DNA from: Tuctoria greenei
Taxonomy: Eukaryota > Streptophyta > Magnoliopsida > Poales > Poaceae
Assembly: GCA_036927565.1 (NCBI GenBank)
Contig: JAYESD010000002.1
Coordinates: 78,801,735-78,865,734, forward strand
Length of the DNA: 64,000 bases
Reading direction: 5' to 3'
Shown: positions 22,030-33,166 of the stretch, one piece after another
How the letters are laid out: every line of letters begins with the position of its first letter
How positions within the stretch are numbered: the stretch's first letter is position 1
The notes under the pieces: model-generated
Database searches by the model: none
What the model was told of the DNA's origin: nothing
Seen by the model: only the letters and a program-made list of their open reading frames with translations
Position numbers and translations under genes: made by a program

Positions 22030-22290
22030 ACGTGTGGTAACATCGTAGCTGACACCATCATTTACATAAGAATCGCTGTTGCAATGCAGATGCTCCCAGA
22101 CGATGGAGCCATGAACCTCGTATCGAGCTCACCGGTGTGACCACGCGCACGTAGTGACATTGTAGCTGACACCATCGTGTATCAAAGCATCGCTCTTACA
22201 CAATGCAGATGCTCCCAGACGATGGAGCTATGAACCTCGTATCGTGACATGAACATCGTAGCTGACACCATCATTTACATAAGCACCGAT
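22030..22290. repeat. Tandem repeat, ~90-120-bp unit, 2.4 copies
   Basis: Core GTAGCTGACACCATC...CAGATGCTCCCAGACGATGGAGC.ATGAACCTCGTATCG occurs from ~22045 and again from ~22162, with a third partial start at ~22253. Copies are about 85-90% alike. The repeat lies 100-350 bp upstream of the TATA box of the decayed ripening-related copy. Confidence 0.8.
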
Positions 22291-22383
22291 CGAGATATCC
22301 ACGAGAAATACTCTCCTAATTAACTCACGATGCATGATGTCACTTATTAATTAACACATATTGTCGTGTACCCCTTGCTGCAG

Positions 22384-22554
22384 CCCTTATATAAATCCCT
22401 CGACGACCCAATGGCCACTGCACCCCCAACTCCAAGAGCCATGGGAGTTGGATTTGACCCAATTGACCTTCCTGGCTCAATAAGCCAAGCCTTGTAATTG
22501 CTTTGGGTCGACACCAACCTCGGCGAGGTCCCTGTCACCTAGTCCGACGTCTGA
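22384..22554 (+). pseudogene. Ripening-related (kiwellin) pseudogene
   Basis: The 3' end (22501-22554) encodes a decayed match to the C-terminus of the intact gene, DTN.GEVPVT.DV, with a TAG in place of Trp and the normal stop TGA at 22552. Upstream, TATATAAA at 22386-22393 and the next ~45 bp resemble the TATA box and leader of the intact gene at 18529-18460. The central coding part is missing. It is probably an inverted local duplicate that lost its middle; the 5' match is weaker than the 3' match. Confidence 0.6.
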
Positions 22555-22689
22555 GTCTGTCTTTTTTCAAAAAAACCAGGATGAAGCCGGTGTGGATGTG
22601 TTTTCAGAGAGCAGAACAGTGCCACCAGTTATAACATGAGTATCAGCGATGCTGATCTACAACAAAAATGCAGTGTTAAGCTCCTTAAC

Positions 22690-22840
22690 AATCCGCTACC
22701 CACGCGACCCGATCACCTCCGATAGGTCTTTAGCACCTGCGGCGGTCCAAAGCTGGACCTCATCCTTGATACCTGTAGTGATCTGCGCCGCTATTCTTTC
22801 TTCCCTCGAAACCTCGGGCATTACGTTTTCTTCCAAAATA
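22690..22840 (-). pseudogene. LINE ORF2 C-terminal fragment
   Basis: Minus-strand translation gives KRNARGFEG and, after a one-base frameshift, ERIAAQITTGIKDEVQLW then TAAGAKDL and a stop. This is the pattern (W-K-x-R-N-x-R-x-F ... I-x-x-E-x-x-x-W ... A-G-A-K/R) seen at the end of plant LINE ORF2 proteins. Nothing recognisable of the reverse transcriptase is present upstream, consistent with the 5' truncation usual for LINE copies. Confidence 0.6.
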
Positions 22841-23339
22841 TTCCATTCTAAAATATTTGACGTCTTCTAATACAGAAAGAAATAAAAAGACGTCAATTAT
22901 TTAGGAATGGAGTAAGTATGCAATAGTCAGAGCGACGATCATGAAGACTGTTGGCTTCCGGCGTCTGAGCATCCGCGGCTAGATTGGAAACCATGCTGTA
23001 GTGCTGCCCTGAGTAGTCCATTGTGTCGGCTGCAACTGCAACTCTAGAGATTTGGAGCCAGTTTGAAGTCCACGACCAGATGACAACAGTAATGCGGCAC
23101 TCCACATATAGGTGTGAAGCTGTCCACCAGCTTGGGTCGAAGCTCGATCGGTGTTGGATGAATACCCATAGCATAACACAGTTCACCAGCAGTCCCCGCG
23201 TGGGATCATGAATTATGACGTTAAACCAGGTATTATCAGCTATTGCTTCGGGCACTGATCGATTTTTCCGTTTATCGTAGGTGAATAACCTTGGAACAAC
23301 ACTTCCAAAGGTGAGCTACCTAGCCAACAAGATGTCTAG
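22841..23339. other. Unassigned sequence
   Basis: Contains a 120-codon minus-strand ORF (23255-22893) with several Trp residues. I cannot match it to a family, and nothing supports expression. No repeats were seen. Confidence 0.35.
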
Positions 23340-23646
23340 AAACTACAAGAAACGATAAATAGGGCGTCAGGATTTTTTATAGACGTCGGGGCCGTCGAAT
23401 TTAATATGGTTAAAACTGTCAGTTTTTATGCCCGACATACATAAATTAAAACCGTCGGTCATCCGAACTAACCGACGTACATAAATAAAACCGTCGGCTA
23501 CACTACAAAACTGATGTAGAAATCTATATACATCGGCCTGAGCTCCCAAGCCGACGACTTTAACGGTGGTCCAGCGCTAACGTGGCAAAATTTACTAGAG
23601 TCGTCGGTCCCGGTTCCACCACCGACGACAATAGCGTCTGTCGAAG
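23340..23646. mobile_element. CACTA fragment with subterminal repeats
   Basis: ACTACAAGAAACG near 23341 and CACTACAAAACTG at 23502 both look like CACTA termini. Between and after them the motif CCGTCGG/GCCGACG with an AT-rich tail recurs at least six times in both orientations. No right terminus was found; it appears cut by the Tat-1 LTR at ~23647. Confidence 0.5.
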
Positions 23647-24533
23647 TGTAGCAAAGACACTTCTCCTGGTACTACTTAGAAGTAGTCCGCGAAGGTTCCT
23701 AATTGGGGGGACACTAAACAAGATCAGAGAACAAGGTGACATAGGAATTTTACGTGGTTCGGGCTGCTTGGGCGTAATACCCTACTCCACGGACTATGTG
23801 TTGTTTGTGCGAGAATGTGTAAGCCTGAGCTTAGTTGTTTATGAGCCCCCTTTTTATCGTGCAGCACAACCCTTTTATACATCAAGGACGGGCTGTTACA
23901 GTGCGCCAGGGCCCGACAAGTGGCCCCGGCCGTATTAACCACCCTATACACGATCTACAGACATAATGATGGTTAATAGCATGTTAAGTGCCTTGATGGC
24001 AGCGTTACCAGTCTTGATAGCCTCCTGATCATATGTCATTAACACAGAGTTAAAGACATGTTAACTATGTCTTGCAACGACAATTTTATTGCCCTTAAAT
24101 GTCAGCGACATTGATGATCCCAGAGTCCTCCCATCGTCGACGTAGATCCGAACACCGGACACGTGTCAACACTGGAGCTTCCCTCAGTGGAGAGTTAGGT
24201 CCGGTGTTATAGGACACGTGGTAGCACTGAAGCTTCCCTCAGTGGGGAGACAGGTTCAGCACTATGAACACATGATAGCGCTGGAGCCACCTTAAGGAGG
24301 GAGGCAGGTCCAGCACTACAGGACACATGGCAGCGCTAGAGCCACCGTAAGGAGGGAGGCAGGTCCGACACTGCGGGACACGTGTTGCCTCTAATAGTCC
24401 ACAACACTGGGAGGTGGAACTCAATGCATCTTCTTCTAGTAGGAAGGGATACCTGGTATGCAAGTTATCAACGGTGGCCTTCGGGCCCACCTCTGGTTAG
24501 ATTGTGAGGTTTCGAAGCCAGAGGTGGAGCCAT
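23647..24533 (-). mobile_element. Tat-1 3' LTR (boundaries tentative)
   Basis: Read on the minus strand it ends ...CTTTGCTACA at 23647. About 100 bp inside lies GAACCACGTAAAATTCC then CTTGTTCTCTG, a common R/U5 arrangement in plant LTRs. The start TGGCTCCACC at ~24533 follows the purine-rich GGGAGAGATAA on the minus strand, which could be the polypurine tract. No second LTR copy is in the window, so both ends are inferred. Confidence 0.45.
24157..24384. repeat. 54-55-bp tandem repeat with G-box motifs
   Basis: Four units begin at 24157, 24212, 24266 and 24321, each starting GGACAC(G/A)TG; a fifth start is at 24376. Three of the five starts contain the G-box core CACGTG. It lies in the Tat-1 LTR (U3 side). 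Confidence 0.85.
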
Positions 24534-24975
24534 TATCTCTCCCGTGCTACTGCTTCAGCTTTCCTCTTGGGACACACGACCCTTCTTGATTTGGCAGGTG
24601 AGATACATGACGTGTGGATCTCACGCAATTTAAGGACGCCGCGTTCCCAATATGATTTTTTATCAGTTCTCAGCTCAATCTCAGTAGCCCTGATAGGCCG
24701 CCGTCCTTGGATTTCCAACTTCTCATCATGGCAACGGTTCATTTGGTGCGACTTCTTCGGCAAAGTGGACCCAGGACCATTTTGTCATTGACGAGGTAAT
24801 TTCATTGAGCGTAATCAAGGTCCAGATGCAGTTGCCATCCAAGCATTGCAGAGGCTTAATATAGGGAGAGGCTTTGTATGGGAATAGAACTCTTACATAT
24901 CAGTATATTCTTGTGCATAGAGTTCTTCACTTGAACACTTGCATCGCGCTCCCACTTTTGCTCCACTCTGCGGCG
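24534..24975 (+). other. Tat-1 region upstream of antisense gene
   Basis: About 440 bp between the presumed polypurine tract and the antisense start codon. AATATAGGGAGAG near 24859 is a weak TATA-like site on plus. It probably contains the promoter of the antisense gene. No ORF is supported. Confidence 0.4.
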
Positions 24976-25636
24976 ATGGAACTCAAACTCCCCCCCAGCA
25001 AGCTTGTAAGCGAGAGGGATCTTACAAGAGTCCAGAAGCTGATGGGCTGGCAAAGCTACTCCTTTAACAATGATATTCGCTGCGACAAGATCTCGTTAAA
25101 GAAGGAGTGCTCCAGCGACATTGTCTACTTCTATGCATATGCCATGGTTGGGCTGGTTCCGCCAGTGTCCTACTTCTTGCTGATGCTGCCGAAATCATAC
25201 GGGCTCCAACTGCAGCATCTTGGCCCTCACTTAATCTTGCTGGTGGCAATCTTCGTCCACTTCTGTTAGATGTGGGTATGTGTGCCACCCTGTGTGGCGC
25301 TATTTCGGACCTTCTTCACACTCCGGGCGACAGGCAAAGGTAACAAACTCTTGGGATTCTTCTACTTTGGAAGATGTAGGAATCCCCCATATAAGTACAT
25401 CAGGTCCTTTCCTTCCGAAAAGTGGGAGACCTAGAAGATCGATTGGGTAGTTGTCCTGGTGGACCATCACGATCGACTGGAGCTGCCAGAAGGATTCCCA
25501 ACGACGGAGTCTGACTCCCGGGAGGTGCTCCCAAAACCGACAGAAGAGTACAACCACGTGCTATCAAGAACTCAGAGCTTGGTCGAAGGAGAATTGACGT
25601 CTCTGATGGTCCTCGACAATTTCGTGACCAACCACT
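24976..25636 (+). pseudogene. Tat-1 antisense gene, 5' part
   Basis: Opposite in strand to Tat-1 pol. The frame opens at ATG 24976 (MELKLPPSKL), runs through SYFLLMLPKSYGLQLQHLGP and, after a stop at 25267, CVALFRTFF. This is the form of the grass domain annotated as 'putative gypsy type transposon' (PF04195), found in the antisense gene of RIRE2/Grande-like elements. Stops and at least one frameshift follow. The reading ends at the Gypsy-B insertion (25637) and resumes at 40903. Its function is unknown in the family. Confidence 0.75.
25632..25636. repeat. Target-site duplication of Gypsy-B, left copy
   Basis: CCACT directly before LTR start TGTGAG; the identical CCACT follows the other LTR at 40903-40907. 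This 5-bp duplication proves a single insertion event. Confidence 0.9.
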
Positions 25637-28600
25637 TGTGAGGACCGGGTCTACACATTCCAGGAATTGCAGAGGGTGCTGCCGTGCGATGCGGCACCCA
25701 ACAGCACACATAAAAAGAATACGACAAAATACAAAGTTTTATTTATAGAAACAACGGAAGTCTTTTACAATACTTAATATACAACAGAAGATAATACTCA
25801 TAGCTAAACTCTTAGCCTAGCTATGCAAAAGTGCAGCCGTCCAGCCTGGAGACGGTACACACTAGGAGCACACAACAATTTACGGCGGCGTGCTGGGCTC
25901 CCACTCGATAGTATACCCCGATGGGGGCATCGCCTCATCTTCGAGCTCTTTCTCATACGTCTCACTTGCAAACAACTTAATATAGCAACCGTGAGCACTA
26001 AGGCTCAGCAAGACTTAACCGTCTCACCTAAACATGGAACTCTACATGCAGGGATACTTAACATAGGAATAGATATAGCAGTAAATGACTTGCCTACACG
26101 TTGATCCTTAATTTTTCATATTATTAACAGCAGCTTAAAGCTTCAATAAAAGTAACTTTAGTAAGCATATTCTATAGCAAGCATAGTTGCAAACAACTAT
26201 AATTCAATACATAATATTCTCCTGGCTTCTTCAGTATTTACTACGTCACAGCGTAGTGAACAAGCGGTACTCAAATAACCGCGAGGGACGGTGATTGCAA
26301 TCTATAGACACCCAGTAACATGTCACGTACACCCGTCCATAAGGAGGGTGCCGTGCTCCTCACCACATCATACGCAACGACCTTTCACAAGAAACTCAAA
26401 TGCCGAACCGGTCCCATTGCGGGCATAAGGTCCCCGCACGGCGTGTGTCTGTGCCCACCGACGTATTTACACCTTGCTGCTCTCAACCCACCCCCATCGA
26501 CAGTGGGCTATGTCTCGACACCCAAGTTATCATGTTACATCAGTTTCCTGGGTTCTATATGCCCAATATGCACCCGGTATAGTTCAAACTTGTCCAGCAG
26601 AGCCACACACAGATCGGTCCTCAATCGACACAAGAAGGGCTACGCACGTGAGACACATCTCGCTGCATCTTACTAGCCGCTCGGTCTCAAATTTATATTC
26701 CTACACCATTCTTTGATCAAATCTTTCGCGAGTGATAAAATCCTATCTCTCAAGTAGATTCCAACTACTCGACTTCTACCGGATTCCTAAACACTTAGCA
26801 TGGCATTTTCTACTCGTCAAGCTGTAGACCTACCCAGTACTTCATGGAATTTGTGGGTCATGCAAGTGGAGTTTCAATCACCTTAGCCCTAATGCACGAA
26901 GTTCATCCTAGAAATAAGTGACACAAATATAAAATTTGAAATAGCTCTTAAATGCAAACCGGGGCTTGTCTGGCTGCGAGCCAGAGGGGAAGTTAGCTTC
27001 TGGTAGTATACTCTCCAAGGCCTCCGGCTCCTCCTCGATCTCGATTACTATATGAGGTGAATAATATGAAAGCATATAAGTGATATAGAACTATACGAAA
27101 CAACTTCTAAATACAGTTTCTGTTATTAATGATTTTAATTGGCTTTGGGATTTTTACAGTGGATACTAGGTCATATGCGGAAGATCTGGACCAAAAATTG
27201 GAGATGTTCAAAGAAGCTTGTTGTCTCTAAAATTCCAACAATAAAAGGATTCTCTGAATTTCGGTACTAAATCTGTAGCTTTGTCATGGCTACCAGTGGG
27301 TGATTATGGCAGAGGAGGTTTCACTGGTTCTATGAAAATTTGTTTCATTATTTTCTGAGATTCCTACATGGAGAAATTGATTTTACAAGTTTTGGGAAAT
27401 CCTGAAATGGTTTCTGTACATTTCACAATTTTTAAACTACATAGACATTTGCAACACTGATCCACCCAGTAAATGAAGTCCAATGAACTTCAAATTTTTA
27501 CTTGATATCAGGTGTATTTTTTAGATTGTACCGACCAAAATTGGGAATTTTCTAATTAACAGAACAGGGGTAATTAATTTCCCAAGCAGTTAGCTCAAAG
27601 GAATTAATTATGCCAATTCTGGGAGTTTCATGTCCAACAAATTGCGCCACTGCAAAGTTGATATCAAGATGAGTCTACCAGAATTTATTTGGAAACTGTT
27701 GAGTAATTCTACTAGGAGTAATTGAATTTAGAAGTTTGAATGAAATCTGAAATTATTTGTAAAAGGAAAACGTTTGAATTAATCCACTGGGCCCCACTGT
27801 TTAAAATGATCCAATCAAACTGGGCCACATATGGTCCATAGGGTTCAACCCGTGCAGCGGCACTTGATCCCGTGGCCATAGCAGATCCGAAGGAGGAGAA
27901 TCAGCCACTGACATGCGGGACCCGCCATCCCCTTCGTCTACCTCGCGACAGGGGCGACGCTCGGCTGGCCGCGACAGCGCAGTGCCGGCAAACTCGCCGG
28001 CTAGGATTTCATGGACACCGTCCCTATCCATACTCGCCGCCTAACCATTTTCCAAGGTGTTGAGCATGATGGCAAGGTCGCCGAACGACGGCGATGGCCG
28101 GAAACCTGCACGCGACGGCGGCGGCGGCGGCTAGGGTTTTGGCCATGTCAAAACATCACATCCAAAGCGCAAACGCCTCAGAAAAAGGTCAGGAGGCTCC
28201 TGGAATCATGAGGGAGGTGATTGGAAGATGTAAAAGCCGTGGAACGGTCGACAATCAAGAGTTCAACGGCGTCCCGACGGATTTTCATTGGCGGCCATGG
28301 AAACACGGAATCTGACTTCATCTCTCGATGACTTCCTTTCATTTTTGGTGAGATGATGCGCCTGGAGATCTAGAAGATAATCCTTAATTAGATTGAAGAA
28401 TCGTTGCACGTAGAAATGGAATTAAATCGATGACCTAGTGAGCTTGATATGAACTAGCTTCTCTAAAACTCGAATCATTTGCTCAATACTTAAGGATGTG
28501 AAGCACGGGTTTTACCGTGAGAAAGAGCTCGCATTGGCGATCCTTTTTGCTGTTGAGGTCGAGGCGTAACACTGCTTGTCGAGGGCTGGCGATGGTGGAG

Positions 28601-29448
28601 CAGAGGCGGTTCCTGGCGGCTTCACTGTGAGGTCTGCCAAAACCTCAAAATACCATGGCAGACGTGAGGAAACGAAGAACAGTTGGCACCAGAAGGTAGA
28701 GTAGAATGTTAGGCTTTACTTTTCTTTTGAAGTCGGGAAGGAATGATGGCTAGAACGGCGGCACAACACGACGAGCTGGAAGGCGGCACGATGGCGATGG
28801 CGGGGGCGAAGCTGCTGCGGGGGAAGCAAAATAGAGGCAGAACGCAACGCCTTCGGCCAGGAGGGGTAGAAATAGACAGGGAGAGGAGGGGAGAGCTTTC
28901 CACGATGCAAGCAAGCAAGCAGCTCGGTGGCTTGCATGCCGTGTGGTGTCGACCGTGAAAACAGAGGTGCTGCTCCATTTTTGAGTCACTGGACAGTTGG
29001 CCCCACCTTTCAATCCTAATCCCTTCTCTGTTCTTTTAACTCCCCCACCAAACAAGGTCCAAAATTCATGAAAGCTTGTAGATAGGCTCAAACAAATATC
29101 TAGGATGTGATTCTGAATTCAAAACTTTGAATTCATCAAGTTTCAATTGAATTCAAATTTAAATTTGAATTTGAATGGAATTTAGTGGAGCCATTGAATT
29201 AAATAGCAAAGTTGCTTCAAAAATTTTGAAACTTTGCAGAGAGGCTATTTGGAATATTTGGAATTTAATGGTGAACTCAGCTTTTTATTTTGGCAAAGTT
29301 TGAACAGGAGCATGTTTTGAATATTTGAATTCCCTCCATTGAAGTTTGAATGGTTTTTGATTTTCCAGTTTCCATTTTGATTCTTTTTCCTATTCAAATT
29401 TTAATTTCTCCTATATGAACTTTGTACTTTGAATTTAGGGCTTTTACA
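25637..29448 (-). mobile_element. Gypsy-B 3' LTR
   Basis: 3812 bp, collinear with 37083-40902. ORFs within it are short and occur on both strands; none is supported as a gene. The right end joins the polypurine tract. Confidence 0.93.
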
Positions 29449-29466
29449 TTCCCCCCCCCCCTAAAA
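29449..29466 (-). other. Gypsy-B polypurine tract
   Basis: On the minus strand CTTTTAG followed by about 12 G and AA, immediately before the 3' LTR. The G run is longer than in Gypsy-A/C. Confidence 0.85.
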
Positions 29467-29512
29467 GAATCTCGTCCCGAGATTACAAATAAAAGAGATG
29501 GAGGTAAAAAGG

Positions 29513-29920
29513 TTACCGGATATGAGATGATAATAATTTCGGATAGTTTAATCGGAGATAGTCCTCGCTTTCCCATGTCGCTTCCTCAGCGGTATAGTTG
29601 CTCCACAAGACTTTGTAGAAGCACAAAGTCCGGTTTCTTATGTTGCAAGTCTTTTCATCGATAATCCGGATCAAATACTTAGAATAAGTGAGATACGGTT
29701 GGAGAGCTTCAATGTCTTCAGTGCGGATTTCAGCTTGGGATTTAAGACACTTCCGCAGCTGAGAAATGTGGAATACATTATGAATACCAGCAAGTGATGT
29801 CAGTAATTCCAAGCGATAGGCCACGGGTCCGCATTTTTCAATGATAGCGAACGAACCGATGAATCGTGGAGCCAATTTTCCCTTCACTCCGAAACGATGA
29901 GTTCCTTTCATCGGAGACAC
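29513..29920 (-). pseudogene. Gypsy-B integrase C-terminus and chromodomain-like segment
   Basis: Begins MSPMKGTHRFGVKGKL, the integrase C-terminal barrel, through HNVFHISQLRKC. It then shows the chromodomain-like pattern TCNIRNRTLCFYKVLW...EEATWE. The segment is intact over 135 codons but cut off from upstream integrase by a frameshift near 29990. Confidence 0.85.
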
Positions 29921-30833
29921 ACGGAGATAAACGTGGTCTCCGAGGTCAAAGTGGAGAGGTCGACGTCTTCTATCCGAATAGCTTTTCTAACGAGATTGAT
30001 CGGCCTTGAGATTGGCTTGAATCACTCGCACTCATTCTTCGGCTTCATTCACAAGATCAATACCATATATTACTCGCTCGCCGGATTCACACCAGTTGAG
30101 TGGTGTGCGACATTTCCGGCTGTAGAGAGCTTCATACGATGCCATCTTAATGCTAGCTTGATAGCCATTGTTATAGAAGAACTCCGCCAAGGTAAATAAT
30201 CATCCCAATTTTTACTATGGTGGATGGCACAAGCGCGTAGCATATCTTCAAGAACTTGATTCACCCGTTCAGTTTGACCATCGGTCTGCGGGTGATATGC
30301 GGAGCTTCGGGTCAGTTTTGTCCCCAATGATGCATGCAGCTGCTCCCAAAAATGAGCGATAAACAGCGCACCGCGATCTGAAAAATTGTCTGGGGGACTT
30401 TGTGCAAGCACATGATTCTTGCAATATATAACTCCGCATATTTCTTGGCAATGTACTTTGTATGTACCAGAATAAAATGAGCTGATTTGGTTAGTTGATC
30501 GACTATTATCCAAATCAAATCGTGCTTGTGGAATGTGAGAGGCAAACCGACGATAAAATCCATACTAATATCCTCCCATTTCTACGCCGAAATTTTTAAT
30601 GGTTGCAGCTGTTCGGCCTTTCTCATGTGGTCGGCTTTCACCCGCCGACACTTATCACATTCAGATACATACTTTGCAATCTCTCTTTTCATCCGTGTCC
30701 ACCAAAATCTGGTTTTCAAATCTTGGTACATCTTGTTGCTGCCCGGATGAATAGAGAACTTGGACAAGTGAGCTTCGTCCAGGATTTTCTTCTGAAGTGT
30801 CATGTCACGGGGTACCACGATACGGTCTTTGAA
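29921..30833 (-). pseudogene. Gypsy-B integrase, broken
   Basis: The zinc-binding part near 30780-30640 has HLSKFSIHPG and CDKCRRVKADH. A TAA near 30580 precedes the core, which starts MDFIVGLPLTF at 30563. The second Asp motif appears as SDRGALF only in a second frame (30380), followed by DGQTERVNQVLEDML at ~30270 with the catalytic Glu. There is at least one frameshift inside the core. Confidence 0.87.
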
Positions 30834-31453
30834 CTACAGGGTACCATATTCATCACTTTGAAAGCACTCCATTTCCCCATTCTTCATTCTCCTACGAATG
30901 TGCGACATACCCACATCTTTCTTTTGAGCTTCCATAATCTCCTCTCGTATGGTAGGGATGAGAGCAAGATTATATAACGCTCCATAAGGAACCAAGTATA
31001 AACTTGGCTCGTCCTCTTCCATCGGGGTAATGGAGAGATTATTGATGTGAGACTTGCGGCTCAGCGCATCGGCAACCACATTCGCCTTGGCGGGATGGTA
31101 ATGAATTTCAGTCTCATAATCTTTGATCAGTTCCAACCATCTTCGCTGTCGCATATTCAGCTCCTTCTGAGTGAAGATATATTTCAGGCTCATGTGATCG
31201 GTGTAGAGGTGCACTAGATATTCGAGTAAATAATGCCTCCACATTTTCAAACCAAGCACCACGGCAGCAAGCTCAAGGTCATGAGTTGGATAATGCTACT
31301 CATGATTTTGGAGCTGCAGTGATCCATATGTGATCACGCGGCCTTCTTACATTAACACGGAACCAAGACCAATGCCAGACGCATCACAATAAACATCGAA
31401 AGATTTGGTCATATCCGGCTGAGCTAACATTGGAGCTGTTGTGAGATGCTTCA
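30834..31453 (-). pseudogene. Gypsy-B RNase H
   Basis: RNase H follows RT after a frameshift near 31490. It shows YCDASG (~31390), THDLELAAVV (~31280), LYTDHMSLKYIF (~31195) and VVADALSRKS (~31070). All four acidic positions appear kept, but there are two in-frame stops in the first half. Confidence 0.82.
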
Positions 31454-32170
31454 CTAATGCTTGAAATGCATCCTCACATGCCTTGCTCCAATTATATTTG
31501 GTCCTCTTTTCAGCAGATCCGTCATTGGTTTAGCAATTTTTGAGAAGCTCGGAATGAACCTTTGATAATATCCTGCTAATCCGAGGAAGCTGCGAACTTC
31601 TTGTACGGACGTTGGAGACTTCCATTTCAGCACTTGCACAATTTTGCTTGGATCAACAGCGATACCCTCTGCTGAAATAATGTGACCAAGAAGTAGCACT
31701 TGGCTGATCCAAAACTCGCACTTGCTGAATTTTGCATAAAGCTTGTGATCTCGCAATCGTTGGAGCATGATATGCAAGTATTTGGCGTGTTCTTCTTCCG
31801 ATTTATAATAAACAAGAATATCATCGATGAATACCATGACAAAATTATCCAACTCCGGCATGAATACTGAATTCATCAAATACATGAAGTGAGCCAGCGC
31901 GTTGGTAAGTCTGAATGACATGACGAGATATTCATAGAGCCCATATCTTGTCGAGAATGCCGTCTTCGGTATATCCTCCGGTCGGATATATATTTGATGA
32001 TATCCGGACCGAAGATCCATGTTCAAGAATACTTTAGCACCCACTAATTGATCGAATAAGATATAGATGCGCGGTAGTGGATGCTTGTTCTTGATCGTCA
32101 CAGCATTGAGTGAACGATAGTCCACACATAGACGTAATGTCTTGTCCTTCTTCTTTACAAATAATGTGGA
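31454..32170 (-). pseudogene. Gypsy-B reverse transcriptase
   Basis: RT in one frame from the stop after SSPWG at 32171 to 31454. Motifs are MDYRSLNAVTIKN, MDLRSGYHQI (catalytic Asp kept), FRLTNALAHFMY (usual FGLTNAP altered) and FIDDILVYYK. It is the best-preserved RT in the window. Only the TAA at 32171-32173 separates it from protease in the same frame. Confidence 0.9.
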
Positions 32171-33166
32171 TTAGCCCCAAGGTGATGAAATTGGGACGAT
32201 GAGACCGTTGTCCAGCAGGTCCTTCAAATGCTCCTTTAATTCCACCAACTCATTTGGTGCCATCTTGTACGGCCTTCGAGAAATAGACGTGGTTCCCAGA
32301 ATAAGTTCAATCTTGAACACGATGTCCCTATCCGGTGGCATACCCGGAAGGTCGTCGGGAAACACGTCCGTATACTCACAGACCACACAAATTTCCTCAA
32401 GCTTTGTGGCTTCCGTGTTGTATGTGGCTGGAATTTCTTGGATAAGGCGGTCTAGAATGAGAGTGTGTTGTTCATATAGTGGAGAGTTGAAATGGACCAC
32501 ACGTGGAACAATGTCGAGAACAGCACCATGACGGTGCAGCCACGACATCCCTAAGATGACATCAAGCTTTTGACCCTCTAATATAATTAGAGAAGTTGGA
32601 TAGATATTCCCAACCATCTTAAGTTGTGCTTTATGGACTTTCATGTCCGCTGCTATTTTCCCACCCGGAGAGCAAATCAAATATGGACGTTTTGTGGCAG
32701 TGATAACTAATTGATGATTGACAACATATGATTGGCTAATAAAATTATGGGTGGCACCGGAGTCAAAGAGTATGACTACGGGCTTTTGGAGTAGAGAAAA
32801 CGTACCCGCAAGGACGGGTTCGCCTTCCGACACGTCTTCGATGGCTATGTGGTGGACGTTGCTGGGTTTTGGTGCTGGTTTCTTGGGCTGGTTGCGGGGC
32901 TGAGTTGAACCCCGATATGGTGCTTGTGCGCTGCCTTGTCGCTGTTCGGGGCAGTCCCTTGAAAAATTCCTGACACGGCCGCACGTGTAACACGTGTATT
33001 GTGTCAGGTTCCCACCAAGCTGCGGATGGAATCCCGGTGCACGTGGTGGAGGTGGATATGTAGCGGGACCATCCTTTGCTGCTGCTTCTGTGGAAATGGC
33101 GGTCGGAAACTCGATGCGTTGAAGGAACGACCGCAAAACTGCTGCGGTCGTGCCGATGGCTGCCAT
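32171..33166 (-). pseudogene. Gypsy-B gag C-terminus and aspartic protease
   Basis: A 331-codon open frame. The zinc knuckle reads CYTCGRVRNFSRDC (from ~32992): the essential His is Asn. The protease has ILFDSGATHNF with the active Asp near 32764, and LDVILGMSWL near 32560. It then reads into the RT N-terminus (PDDLPGMPPDRD, SRRPYKMAPNEL, SSPWG) and stops at 32171. In the intact element this would be the middle of a gag-pol polyprotein. Confidence 0.88.

Noticed and set aside
22893..23255. 120-codon minus-strand ORF
   Set aside because: I could not recognise a family; mentioned only as unassigned sequence.
28709..29091. Overlapping ORFs of 70-113 codons in the Gypsy-B 3' LTR
   Set aside because: Open on both strands in GC-rich LTR sequence, repeated in the other LTR with changes, and without motifs. 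Treated as chance.
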